In this document: positions 28,931-36,561 of the stretch, piece after piece
How the letters are laid out: each line of letters opens with the position of its first letter
Numbering within the stretch: the stretch's first letter is position 1
Source of the DNA: an uncultured Clostridia bacterium
GTDB taxonomy: Bacteria > Bacillota > Clostridia > Oscillospirales > Ruminococcaceae
Direction: 5' to 3'
Length of the DNA stretch: 37,292 bases
Assembly: GCA_947627455.1 (NCBI GenBank)
Contig: CANQWC010000023.1
Span: 1 to 37,292 of the forward strand
Position numbers and translations under genes: made by a program
Notes under the pieces: model-generated
The model's input: the letters and a program-made list of their open reading frames with translations, nothing else
Databases searched by the model: none
Told to the model about the DNA's origin: nothing

Positions 28931-31027
28931 ATGAAATTTTCAAAGGCAATCGTAAAATTCAGAATACCGATTCTGATTCTGGCACTTTTACTCATGATTC
29001 CCTCGGTTTTGGGGATTATGGGAACGCGAATCAACTATGATATGCTTACATATCTGCCCGAGGATATGGAAACCGTCATCGGGCAAAATGAACTCTTAGA
29101 GGACTTTGACAAGGGCGCTTTCGCGTTTTTAATTGTGGAAGATATGCCGGAAAAGGACGTCGCGGCGCTGAAAGAGCAAATCGAGCAGGTGGAACATGTG
29201 GATACCGTCCTTTGGTACGACTCTTTTGCAGATATTTCCGTACCGATGGAGCTGCTGCCCGACAAAATCTATAAAGAATTCAATACGGAAAATGCCACCA
29301 TGATGGCGCTGTTCTTTGACGGCTCCACATCTTCCGACGTCACCATGGACGCGGTGCGTCAGATTCGCGAAATCGCGGGAAAACAGTGTTTCCTGTCGGG
29401 GCTTACCGCAATGGTAGTTGACTTGAAGGACCTATGCGAACGGGAAGAACCTATCTATGTGGGAATTGCAGTCGCGCTCGCGCTTTTAGTCATGCTGCTT
29501 CTTTTAGACAACTGGCTTACGCCGTTTGTATTTCTTCTGAGCATCGGCATGATGATTCTGATAAATCTCGGCAGCAATTATTTCCTTGGGGAGATTTCAT
29601 ATATCACAAAGGCGCTTTCCGCCGTTTTACAGCTTGCCGTGACTATGGATTATTCCATCTTTTTATGGCACAGCTACAATGAACAGCTTACCAAACAAAC
29701 CGACCATAGGGAAGCTATGGCAAGCGCGATTCAAAAAACGCTGACTTCCATTGTAGGAAGCTCGATAACTACCGTCGCGGGATTTATCGCCCTTTGCTTT
29801 ATGTCCTTCACCCTCGGACGCGACCTCGGAATCGTGATGGCGAAAGGCGTTATTTTGGGGGTACTTGGCTGCGTGACCGTTCTGCCCGCCATGATACTTA
29901 TACTGGATAAACCGCTTCAGAAGGCAAAGCACCGCTCGCTCATTCCGAATATGCGCCGTTTTGCAGGCGGCACGGTAAAGGTTTTCCCGATTTTTCTCTG
30001 CCTGTTTGTTCTGCTGATCCCGCCGGCGCTTTACGGATATAACAAAACCAACGACGAAACATATTACAATCTGGCAAAGTCCCTGCCCGACGATATGGAA
30101 TATGTGATTGCAAACAGCAAGCTGTCGGAGGATTTTGACGTCGCCTCGACGCACATGCTCCTTATCGACAAAAATCTTTCGCCCAAATCCGTTCGGGAAA
30201 TGACGGACGAAATGGAGCAGGTGGGCGGCGTAAAATATGTGTTGGGGCTTGAATCGGTTATCGGTCCGCGCGTGCCGGAGGAGATACTGCCCGAATCGGT
30301 TACGGGTCTTTTGAAGAGCGACAAATGGGAGCTGCTGCTCCTTAACTCCGAATATCCCGTGGCAAGCGACGAAGTCGGCGCGCAAATTGAATCTTTAAAT
30401 GCCATTCTGAAAAAATACAATCCGACAGGAATGCTCATCGGAGAAGCGCCCTGCATGAAGGATATGATCGACGTCACCTCCCACGATTTTGAGGTTGTCA
30501 ACGCGATTTCAATCGTCGCGATTTTTCTCATCATCGCCTTGGTGGAACGCAGCGTTTCTCTGCCGTTTATTCTGATTTCCGTTATTGAACTCGCGATTTT
30601 TATTAACCTCGGGCTTCCGCATTACCTCGGGCAAAGCCTGCCGTTTATTGCGCCGATATGTATCAGCACTATCCAGCTTGGCGCGACCGTGGACTACGCC
30701 ATTTTGATGACTACGAGGTACAAGTCGGAACGCTCACGAGGAGCGGATAAAAAAGAAGCGGTAACGACCGCGCTCGCATCGTCGATTCCCTCCATAATCG
30801 TTTCTGGCATGGGGCTGTTCGCCGCCACATTCGGTGTTGCGCTCTACTCAAAAATCGACATGATAAGCTCGATCTGTATGCTTCTTGCCCGCGGCGCACT
30901 CGTTAGTATGCTCTGCGTGATTTTGATCCTTCCTGCGCTTCTTATGCTGCTTGACAGGGTCATTTGCGCGACCACGCTCGGAATGAAAAAGAAAAACAAT
31001 ACCGAACAGGAGGTAGTTTTGAAATGA
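28931..31027 (+). CDS. MMPL/RND-family transporter
   Basis: A 698-residue membrane transporter of the MMPL branch of RND proteins. It has two homologous halves: a first helix (about 8-28), an external domain (about 30-165), five helices (about 170-350), then a seventh helix (about 370-390), a second external domain (to about 525) and five helices (about 530-680). Proton-relay-like acidic motifs are visible in the helices: AVTMDYSIFLWHSY and its twin GATVDYAILMTTRY. The ATG at 28931 is 4 bases after the DUF308 stop with a GGAAAGG site. Its stop overlaps the next start (ATGA). Substrates of such proteins are lipids or toxic hydrophobic compounds; here unknown. Confidence 0.92.
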   Translation: MKFSKAIVKFRIPILILALLLMIPSVLGIMGTRINYDMLTYLPEDMETVIGQNELLEDFDKGAFAFLIVEDMPEKDVAALKEQIEQVEHVDTVLWYDSFADISVPMELLPDKIYKEFNTENATMMALFFDGSTSSDVTMDAVRQIREIAGKQCFLSGLTAMVVDLKDLCEREEPIYVGIAVALALLVMLLLLDNWLTPFVFLLSIGMMILINLGSNYFLGEISYITKALSAVLQLAVTMDYSIFLWHSYNEQLTKQTDHREAMASAIQKTLTSIVGSSITTVAGFIALCFMSFTLGRDLGIVMAKGVILGVLGCVTVLPAMILILDKPLQKAKHRSLIPNMRRFAGGTVKVFPIFLCLFVLLIPPALYGYNKTNDETYYNLAKSLPDDMEYVIANSKLSEDFDVASTHMLLIDKNLSPKSVREMTDEMEQVGGVKYVLGLESVIGPRVPEEILPESVTGLLKSDKWELLLLNSEYPVASDEVGAQIESLNAILKKYNPTGMLIGEAPCMKDMIDVTSHDFEVVNAISIVAIFLIIALVERSVSLPFILISVIELAIFINLGLPHYLGQSLPFIAPICISTIQLGATVDYAILMTTRYKSERSRGADKKEAVTTALASSIPSIIVSGMGLFAATFGVALYSKIDMISSICMLLARGALVSMLCVILILPALLMLLDRVICATTLGMKKKNNTEQEVVLK

Positions 31028-32736
31028 AAAAAATTTCTATGAAAATCATCGCGCTCTGCCTTTGTGTGATTTTGGCGGCGAGCGGCATAACGGCGACTGC
31101 TTTCGCCGTAAATTCCGACGGAGATGAAGCCGAAAATAAAGAAACCGCAGCCGAAACTGTCGTCGCCGAAGATGAAGCGAGCGCCGACATATCCAAAGAC
31201 GAAACCGTTTATGTTCTTGCGGGCGCCGACGGCTCGGCTCAAAAAATCATTGTCAGCGATTGGCTCAAAAACTCCCTCGGCAGCGATACGTTGAGCGATA
31301 AATCGGAGCTTACGGATATAGAAAATGTCAAGGGCGATGAGTCGTTTTCCGCAAGCAGCGGAGGCGAAATGATTTGGAACGCCGAGGGCGGCGATATTTA
31401 CTATCAGGGCAGCACCGAAAAAGCTCTTCCGGTTGACATGATCGTTACATATACGCTCGACGGAGAGCCCATCTCGGCAAGCGATTTGGTCGGAAAGAGC
31501 GGCAGGGTGACGATTCGCTTTGACTATAAAAACAAGCAGTACGAAACCGTGGAGATCGACGGCAAGCAGGAAAAAATCTATGTTCCGTTTGCGATGCTGA
31601 GCTGCGTTATCTTAGACGACGACGTTTTCACAAATGTAACTGTTACTAACGGCAAACTCATAAACGACGGCGGCCGCACCGTCGTTATCGGAACGGCTTT
31701 CCCGGGACTTAAGGAAAATCTTGCAATATCCGAAGATAAGCTGAAAATTCCCGATTATGTCGAAATATCCGCAGACGCAAAAGACTTTAAGCTCGGCAAT
31801 ACCGTGACCGTTGCCACAAACGAGCTTTTCAACAGTCTTAATACGGACAAATTCGGTTCAATAACCAAATTGAGTGATTCTGTCGGGCAGCTGCCGAACG
31901 CTATGGCTCAGCTTTTGGACGGCTCCTCGCAGCTTTATGACGGGCTCAACGAATTGTTTGAAAAATCAGGCGATCTGGCGGCGGGTATAGATCAGCTTGC
32001 TGACGGATCGGAGAATCTTAAAAGCGGCGCCGAGAGCCTTGATTCGGGTGCCGAAGAGCTTCAGGCAGGTGCTGAGCAGCTAAGCGAGGGACTGAATACC
32101 TTGACCGCAAGTAACGACGTATTAAACGGCGGCGCGAAACAGGTATTTGACACGCTGCTCTCCACAGCGAACACCCAGCTTGCAGCCGCAGGACTTGAAG
32201 TCCCGACCCTGACGGTTGAAAACTATGGGCAGATTCTTGACGGCATCATCGCAAAATCAGGCGGGAACACCTCAGAAGCAGCAAAGCCAATCGTCGCACT
32301 TAAATCATCCCTTGACAGCTACAACACTTTTTATCTCGGTCTGCAAAGCTATACGGCAGGCGTTGCCGACGCGGCGGCAGGTGCAAATGCTTTAAAAGCG
32401 GGAACGGATAACCTAAAATCCGGTGCTTCCGAGCTTTCCGCCGGTGCTTCGGAGCTGGGCAGAGGTATCCTCGACCTGAAAAATGCAACGCCGGCTCTGG
32501 CGGACGGCATCAGCCAACTTCGCGACGGCTCGATGCAGCTTTCCGACGGGCTGAATGAATTCAATGAGCAGGGAATCCAAAAGCTGGCAGATGCTATAGG
32601 CGGAAACCTCGACGGACTTATGACCAGATTCCGCGCGACCAAAGACGTGTCGCTGCGCTATAAGAATTTTGCAGGCGCGAGCGAAGACATGGACGGTCAG
32701 GTAAAATTTATTTATAGGACGGAGGCTGTTGAGTAA
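31024..32736 (+). CDS. Secreted protein with X-X-X-Leu-X-X-Gly heptad repeats (YhgE-like accessory of MMPL)
   Basis: I place the start at the ATG overlapping the MMPL stop, giving 570 residues. It has a signal peptide (MKKISMKIIALCLCVILAAS, cleavage near TAFA), an N-terminal domain (about 60-270, with YTLDGEPISASDLVGKSGRVTIRFDY) and a long run of heptads of the form xxxLxxG: LLDGSSQLYDGL, QLADGSENLKSG, ELQAGAEQLSEG (about 300-355), interrupted near 360-460, then LKAGTDNLKSG to LRDGSMQLSDGLNEF (about 465-530). Such repeats form long helical hairpins, seen in YhgE/Pip proteins, but no transmembrane domain follows here. It probably works with the coupled MMPL transporter outside the membrane. 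Confidence 0.88.
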   Translation: MKKISMKIIALCLCVILAASGITATAFAVNSDGDEAENKETAAETVVAEDEASADISKDETVYVLAGADGSAQKIIVSDWLKNSLGSDTLSDKSELTDIENVKGDESFSASSGGEMIWNAEGGDIYYQGSTEKALPVDMIVTYTLDGEPISASDLVGKSGRVTIRFDYKNKQYETVEIDGKQEKIYVPFAMLSCVILDDDVFTNVTVTNGKLINDGGRTVVIGTAFPGLKENLAISEDKLKIPDYVEISADAKDFKLGNTVTVATNELFNSLNTDKFGSITKLSDSVGQLPNAMAQLLDGSSQLYDGLNELFEKSGDLAAGIDQLADGSENLKSGAESLDSGAEELQAGAEQLSEGLNTLTASNDVLNGGAKQVFDTLLSTANTQLAAAGLEVPTLTVENYGQILDGIIAKSGGNTSEAAKPIVALKSSLDSYNTFYLGLQSYTAGVADAAAGANALKAGTDNLKSGASELSAGASELGRGILDLKNATPALADGISQLRDGSMQLSDGLNEFNEQGIQKLADAIGGNLDGLMTRFRATKDVSLRYKNFAGASEDMDGQVKFIYRTEAVE

Positions 32737-32779
32737 ATCGGCAGTTGAGAATGTATTGGCAAGCAATTAGGCGGTTTGA

Positions 32780-32814
32780 AGCAGCAAGTCTGTCAAAAAG
32801 ATTTGCTGCTTTTT
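32780..32814 (+). terminator. Terminator of the MMPL operon
   Basis: AGCAGCAAGTCT (32780-32791) pairs with AGATTTGCTGCT (32799-32810) at 11 of 12 positions, then TTTT. Confidence 0.85.
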
Positions 32815-33202
32815 GATTGCGATGCGGCCATGTTAAAAGGGAAAAATGCGAGATCCCGAAAATTTTTAATCTTTCAGCGGTATTGAGAGTAGAGTGAAAA
32901 GAGGTTGAGGGAAAAAGCAGATTTTATAGAGCAAGATTTTACCGCGGTACCAAATTTGGCTATGCACGCGGGGTTTTGTCCAAGAGGGCGAGCAATCAAT
33001 CGTACAACAACGCAATTAAAACTCTTTGAGGACAAGCGGTCGGTCATTTATGACCGCGACGTCCGAAAAGCAAGTTTTAATGCTTTGTTTGATTGCAAAG
33101 CCCGATTGGTGACAAAACAAGCTTGCATTATGCTCAAATTTGGCTGCGCGGGAATCTTGTTGGGGAGTAGCCTTCCCCAAACCCTGCTTTAAATAAAAAA
33201 GT
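32815..33202 (+). other. Unexplained segment before the mobile element repeats, closed by a terminator
   Basis: A 95-codon plus-strand frame (32905-33192, TTG start, TAA) spans it, but the start lacks a well-spaced ribosome binding site and the composition (many Cys/Arg/Thr, no domain) argues against a normal protein. GACAAGCGGTCGGTCATTTATGACCGCGAC near 33034 holds the inverted pair CGGTCAT.../ATGACCG (33038-33056). With the terminator at 33203 the segment may be transcribed, as a non-coding RNA or small gene of the mobile element. Confidence 0.35.
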
Positions 33203-33236
33203 TACCAACGTGCCAAATTGATACGTTGGTATTTTT
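33203..33236 (+). terminator. Intrinsic terminator at the left side of the mobile element
   Basis: TACCAACGT (33203-33211) pairs perfectly with ACGTTGGTA (33223-33231), then TTTTT. An A run on the other side would also allow minus-strand use. Confidence 0.85.
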
Positions 33237-33418
33237 ATGCTCAAATTCTGTCTGCACTGGTTGCTTTTTCTCGAATTTAAGTGTTACTGAAGCGAAAACA
33301 GTCGTCAAAAAAATTGCACAATAAAGTTGTCATAAATGTCTTGCGCTTTGTGATAAACGGAGAAATTTTAAATTTTCGGCAAACTTTTTTTGAAAGTACC
33401 CTGATTTTTGCGAAAAAA

Positions 33419-34257
33419 ATGTACGTTGTATCGTGAGAGGGGTATGTGACACTGTTAATAGGAATTTTACAATCGTGGGGGTGTCCATTCGCTGAAAAAA
33501 TGTCCGTTTAGTTTGAAGGCAAAAAATTTTTTGATTGGATACCTGCTTTTTGAAGAAAAAATGTACGTTGTAATATGAGAGGGAAAAACTTGTCCGTTGT
33601 AAAGTGAGAGGAATCATCAAAGCTCTGTTTGGCTTTTCCGGCGCGAGGAAAATTAGCAAAAAGTTTACATTCGCATACCCGATCATTAGCCAAAATTTTG
33701 TCCGTTTAGGGTGAGGGGGGTAACACAAAACTTGAACGCTGTGATTTACCCGACGGAGAGAATTTGCAAAAATTTTCATCTGTTACCTTGATATTTTCCG
33801 AAAAAATGTACGTTGTAATATGAAGGGCATATTTTTCATTCACAAAAAATTTACAAAGCTGCATATGGTCGTTCGATGAAAATTTGTCCGTTTAGGGTGA
33901 TGGGAGCAATACAAAACTTGGACGTTGTGATTTATCCGCCAGCGAGAATTTACAGAAAATTTACATTTGACACCTTGATATTTTTCAAAAATTTGTCCGT
34001 TAAAGGTGAGAGGGAGAAATAATTTTGCAGCATTAGTGGACAAATCTGCACCGAGATGTCCGTTATAAAGTAGAGAGATTTTTTGATGAGATTGCCGAAA
34101 ACTTGGCAAAAAATAATTTTTCGGTGTGGAAGAGATTGAGGAATTGGCAAAATCAAAAAATTAGCGTTGAAGGTAATGCGGAAGATTGTGTTCATATAAA
34201 ATTTACATTTAAGGTGTCACCATTCGCGCAAAAAATGTCCGTTGTAAAGTGAAAGGA
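33419..34257 (+). repeat. Ten interspersed copies of a ~22-bp direct repeat upstream of mobC
   Basis: Copies start at 33419, 33500, 33561, 33590, 33698, 33806, 33884, 33993, 34056 and 34235. Consensus: aaaaWTGTMCGTTgtaaagTGAGAGG. Spacing ranges from 29 to 179 bases; parts of the intervening sequence also repeat (33724-33828 resembles 33910-34014, period about 186). The last copy merges into AAAGGAGG, the ribosome binding site of mobC. Minus-strand frames here only read the repeats. Bases 33237-33418 show nothing else nameable. The array is a candidate origin or relaxosome/initiator binding region of the element. Confidence 0.85.
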
Positions 34258-34265
34258 GGCTTTAT

Positions 34266-34664
34266 ATGCCAAAGAAATACAACACGCCCAAACGCAGCGT
34301 TGTCGTCAAAACTCGCATGACCGAGGAAGAATACGCAGACTTCACCGAGCGTGCAAAGATTTGTGGGATTAGCCAGTCTGAATTTATCCGTCGAGCTATT
34401 GATGATGCAGTTATCAAACCTATCATCACAGTTTCGCCTGTCAATGAAAAACTCTTGTCAGCCATCGGTCAGCTAACCGCGCAGCTCGGCAAAATTGGCG
34501 GGAATCTCAATCAGATTGCACGGTTTTTGAATGAGCATGGCACGCCATATAACACACTTTATGTCGATGTGCAATCTGCGATTTCCGACCTCGCCGATCT
34601 GAAATTTGAAATCTTGCGAAAGGTAGGTGATGCGGTTGGCGACGTTCAAACATTTAAGCTCTAA
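34266..34664 (+). CDS. mobC: MobC-like relaxosome accessory protein
   Basis: A 132-residue protein: N-terminal ribbon-helix-helix DNA-binding part (about 10-55: RSVVVKTRMTEEEYADFTERAKICGISQSEFIRRAI) and a helical C-terminal part with the mobilisation-protein motif LTAQLGKIGGNLNQIARFLNEHG (about 73-95). Such proteins bind near the origin of transfer and help the relaxase open it. AAAGGAGG stands seven bases before the ATG, inside the last repeat copy. Its end overlaps the relaxase start by about 35 bases, so the two are translated together. Confidence 0.88.
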   Translation: MPKKYNTPKRSVVVKTRMTEEEYADFTERAKICGISQSEFIRRAIDDAVIKPIITVSPVNEKLLSAIGQLTAQLGKIGGNLNQIARFLNEHGTPYNTLYVDVQSAISDLADLKFEILRKVGDAVGDVQTFKL

Positions 34665-36216
34665 AAATGCCGACTATGGCGCGGCTGAAAAGTATTTACT
34701 GTTCGAGCATGACGAGTTTACAAACAAGCCTGTTTTCGACGAAAGTGGAAGGCTAATCCCTCGTGAAAACTGCCGCTTTGCAACCTTGAATTGCGGTGAT
34801 GATGATTTCGCCATTGCCTGTATGAAATCCAATCTCCAATACGGCAAAAACCGAAGTCGAGGAGACGTCAAAAGTCATCACTACATAATCAGTTTTGACC
34901 CGAGAGACAGTGTTGAAAACGGTTTGACAGTTGACCGCGCACAAGCTCTCGGTGAGCAGTTTTGCCGCGAACATTTCGCAGGACATCAGGCAATCGTTTG
35001 CACACATTCCGATGGTAACAACCACAGCGCTAATATCCACTGTCACATAGTTATCAATTCTCTGAGGATTGAAGATGTTCCTCTACTTCCGTATATGGAC
35101 AGACCTGCGGATACGAAAGCCGGCTGCAAGCACCGTTGCACCGAGGCAGCGATGAACTATTTCCGTGCAGAGGTTATGGATATGTGCCATCGCGAGGGAC
35201 TGTATCAAATTGATTTGCTCAGTGGAAGCAAAGAACGAGTAACCGAGGGCGAATACCGGGCGAAACGTCGAGGGCAGGCTGAATTGTCTGCAAGCGGTAA
35301 ATCGACAAAGTTTGAGACGGACAAAGAAAAGTTGCGGCAGGCGATTAGAACAGCACTTGAAGCCGCAACAAATTTTGATGAGTTTGCTGATTATTTGGCA
35401 CGGCATGGCGTGACCGTCAAGAAGAATCGTGGGCGGCTAAGCTATCTAACGTCAGACCGCACCAAACCTATTACTGCCCGTCGCTTGGGCGATGACTTCG
35501 ACCTCGCTGCAATAAATGCCGTTTTTGAACATAAATCGCGACAGTTGGCGCAAAATGGAGAGCAAAGCATATCTTCTCGAACGAGTATTCTTGACCGATT
35601 ACAGACGGCAAAAAATGCGAAAATCGACACTTATCACGACAGTATTTCGCGAATGGTCGATGTAACGTCCGATAAGGGCGCGGGGTTTGAGCATTGGGCT
35701 AAAGTCTTTAACTTGAAGCAATCGGCAAAAAGCGTCGCCGAGCTTGAAAAGTATGGTTTTGATTCGCTTGAAGATTTGAAGAACGCTATTGTCATTGCAA
35801 AAGCAGATGAGCGTGATTGTAGGGAGAAGCTCAAAGATGTCGAGATTGAGCTTTATGGCAAAAAGGAGCTTCAGAAACGTGTACTTGCGTATGCAAATAC
35901 AAAGCCTATTCGGGAAGAATATCGGGCATTGAAATCTGACAAGGCAAGGGCAAATTTCCAAAAAAAGCACGAAAGCGAGTTTATCATAATGGATTCGGCA
36001 AAGCGGTATTTTGCAGAGCACGGTATAACGAAAATCCCGAGCTACAAGACTTTGCAATCGGAAATTGAAAGACTGACATCACAGCAGAATGAACTGTACG
36101 CGGAATTGAAAGAAAAACGCAGTGAGGTCAAGCGGTTGCAAATAATCACGGATAATATAAACCGAACTTTGCACGAAAAATCAAACAAAGCAAAAGACCA
36201 AACACAAGAAATTTAA
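34627..36216 (+). CDS. mobA: Mobilisation relaxase, MobA/VirD2 type
   Basis: The relaxase nicks one strand at the origin of transfer and leads it into the recipient. In this ~529-residue protein the metal-binding histidine triad is seen as HSDGNNHSANIHCHIVIN (H133, H138, H140 region), and Y17 or Y23 in NADYGAAEKYL is a likely nicking tyrosine. Residues 1-200 form the relaxase domain; the rest is helical, with a coiled-coil C terminus (about 455-515). A GTG at 34627 and an ATG at 34630 are both possible starts, after AGGTAGG. It overlaps mobC and precedes a TnpW-like gene. Base use is AT-richer than the chromosome. Confidence 0.9.
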   Translation: MMRLATFKHLSSKNADYGAAEKYLLFEHDEFTNKPVFDESGRLIPRENCRFATLNCGDDDFAIACMKSNLQYGKNRSRGDVKSHHYIISFDPRDSVENGLTVDRAQALGEQFCREHFAGHQAIVCTHSDGNNHSANIHCHIVINSLRIEDVPLLPYMDRPADTKAGCKHRCTEAAMNYFRAEVMDMCHREGLYQIDLLSGSKERVTEGEYRAKRRGQAELSASGKSTKFETDKEKLRQAIRTALEAATNFDEFADYLARHGVTVKKNRGRLSYLTSDRTKPITARRLGDDFDLAAINAVFEHKSRQLAQNGEQSISSRTSILDRLQTAKNAKIDTYHDSISRMVDVTSDKGAGFEHWAKVFNLKQSAKSVAELEKYGFDSLEDLKNAIVIAKADERDCREKLKDVEIELYGKKELQKRVLAYANTKPIREEYRALKSDKARANFQKKHESEFIIMDSAKRYFAEHGITKIPSYKTLQSEIERLTSQQNELYAELKEKRSEVKRLQIITDNINRTLHEKSNKAKDQTQEI

Positions 36217-36227
36217 GGAGGATAACA

Positions 36228-36485
36228 ATGAAAAATCAAGATTTAATTGACCTTTGCGAGTGTTACGAGCCACTGGACTTCCCGCCCAAGGAAATTTTGA
36301 GGGCATGGAAACGAGAGAGCGAACCCAAACCAGAACCTTATTATGGTACAGAACCGGGCGGTGAGAAATTTTTCTACATAGGGAATACCCGCATCAAGGT
36401 TTCGGAACATTTTGCCAAAGACGGTAAGCCATTAGAAGATTTGCTCGAAGATGTCATAAAATATTCTGCAAAATCATCGCTTTAA
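36228..36485 (+). CDS. TnpW-like small transposon protein
   Basis: An 85-residue protein with the C-terminal pattern KFFYIGNTRIKVSEHF, then GKPLEDLLEDVIKYSAK, which matches the TnpW family found next to TnpX-type recombinases in Tn4451-like elements; the N-terminal ~45 residues are variable and proline-rich. Its role is unknown. AAGGAGG precedes the ATG, 11 bases after the relaxase stop, so it is in the mob operon. Confidence 0.65.
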   Translation: MKNQDLIDLCECYEPLDFPPKEILRAWKRESEPKPEPYYGTEPGGEKFFYIGNTRIKVSEHFAKDGKPLEDLLEDVIKYSAKSSL

Positions 36486-36488
36486 AGC

Positions 36489-36517
36489 TTGAAATTACTC
36501 CACGCTTATGGTATAAT
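36489..36517 (+). promoter_or_regulatory. Promoter of the serine recombinase
   Basis: TTGAAA (36489-36494), 17 bases, exact TATAAT (36512-36517), 45 bases before the recombinase ATG. Confidence 0.78.
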
Positions 36518-36538
36518 TCTTTTGTATTGTAAGCGTGG
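36500..36538 (+). promoter_or_regulatory. Inverted repeat around the recombinase promoter
   Basis: CCACGCTTA (36500-36508) and TAAGCGTGG (36530-36538) are perfect inverse copies placed on either side of the -10 box. The pair could be an operator or, in RNA from read-through of the mob operon, a hairpin that closes that transcript. Confidence 0.55.
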
Positions 36539-36561
36539 GTGTTTATGAAAAGGAGGTTAAA

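Noticed and set aside
32905-33192. 95-codon frame as a normal protein gene
   Set aside because: TTG start with a badly spaced ribosome binding site, no domain, odd composition; kept only as an unexplained transcribed segment.
33330-33779. Long minus-strand frame with repeated LTLQRTFF-like peptides, and similar frames at 33508-33693, 33840-34109 and 33950-34195
   Set aside because: The peptides are the reverse reading of the 22-bp DNA repeat; no ribosome binding sites, and frames change between copies.
33419-34257. CRISPR array
   Set aside because: Repeats are degenerate, steps vary from 29 to 179 bases, intervening sequences resemble each other and no cas gene is near.
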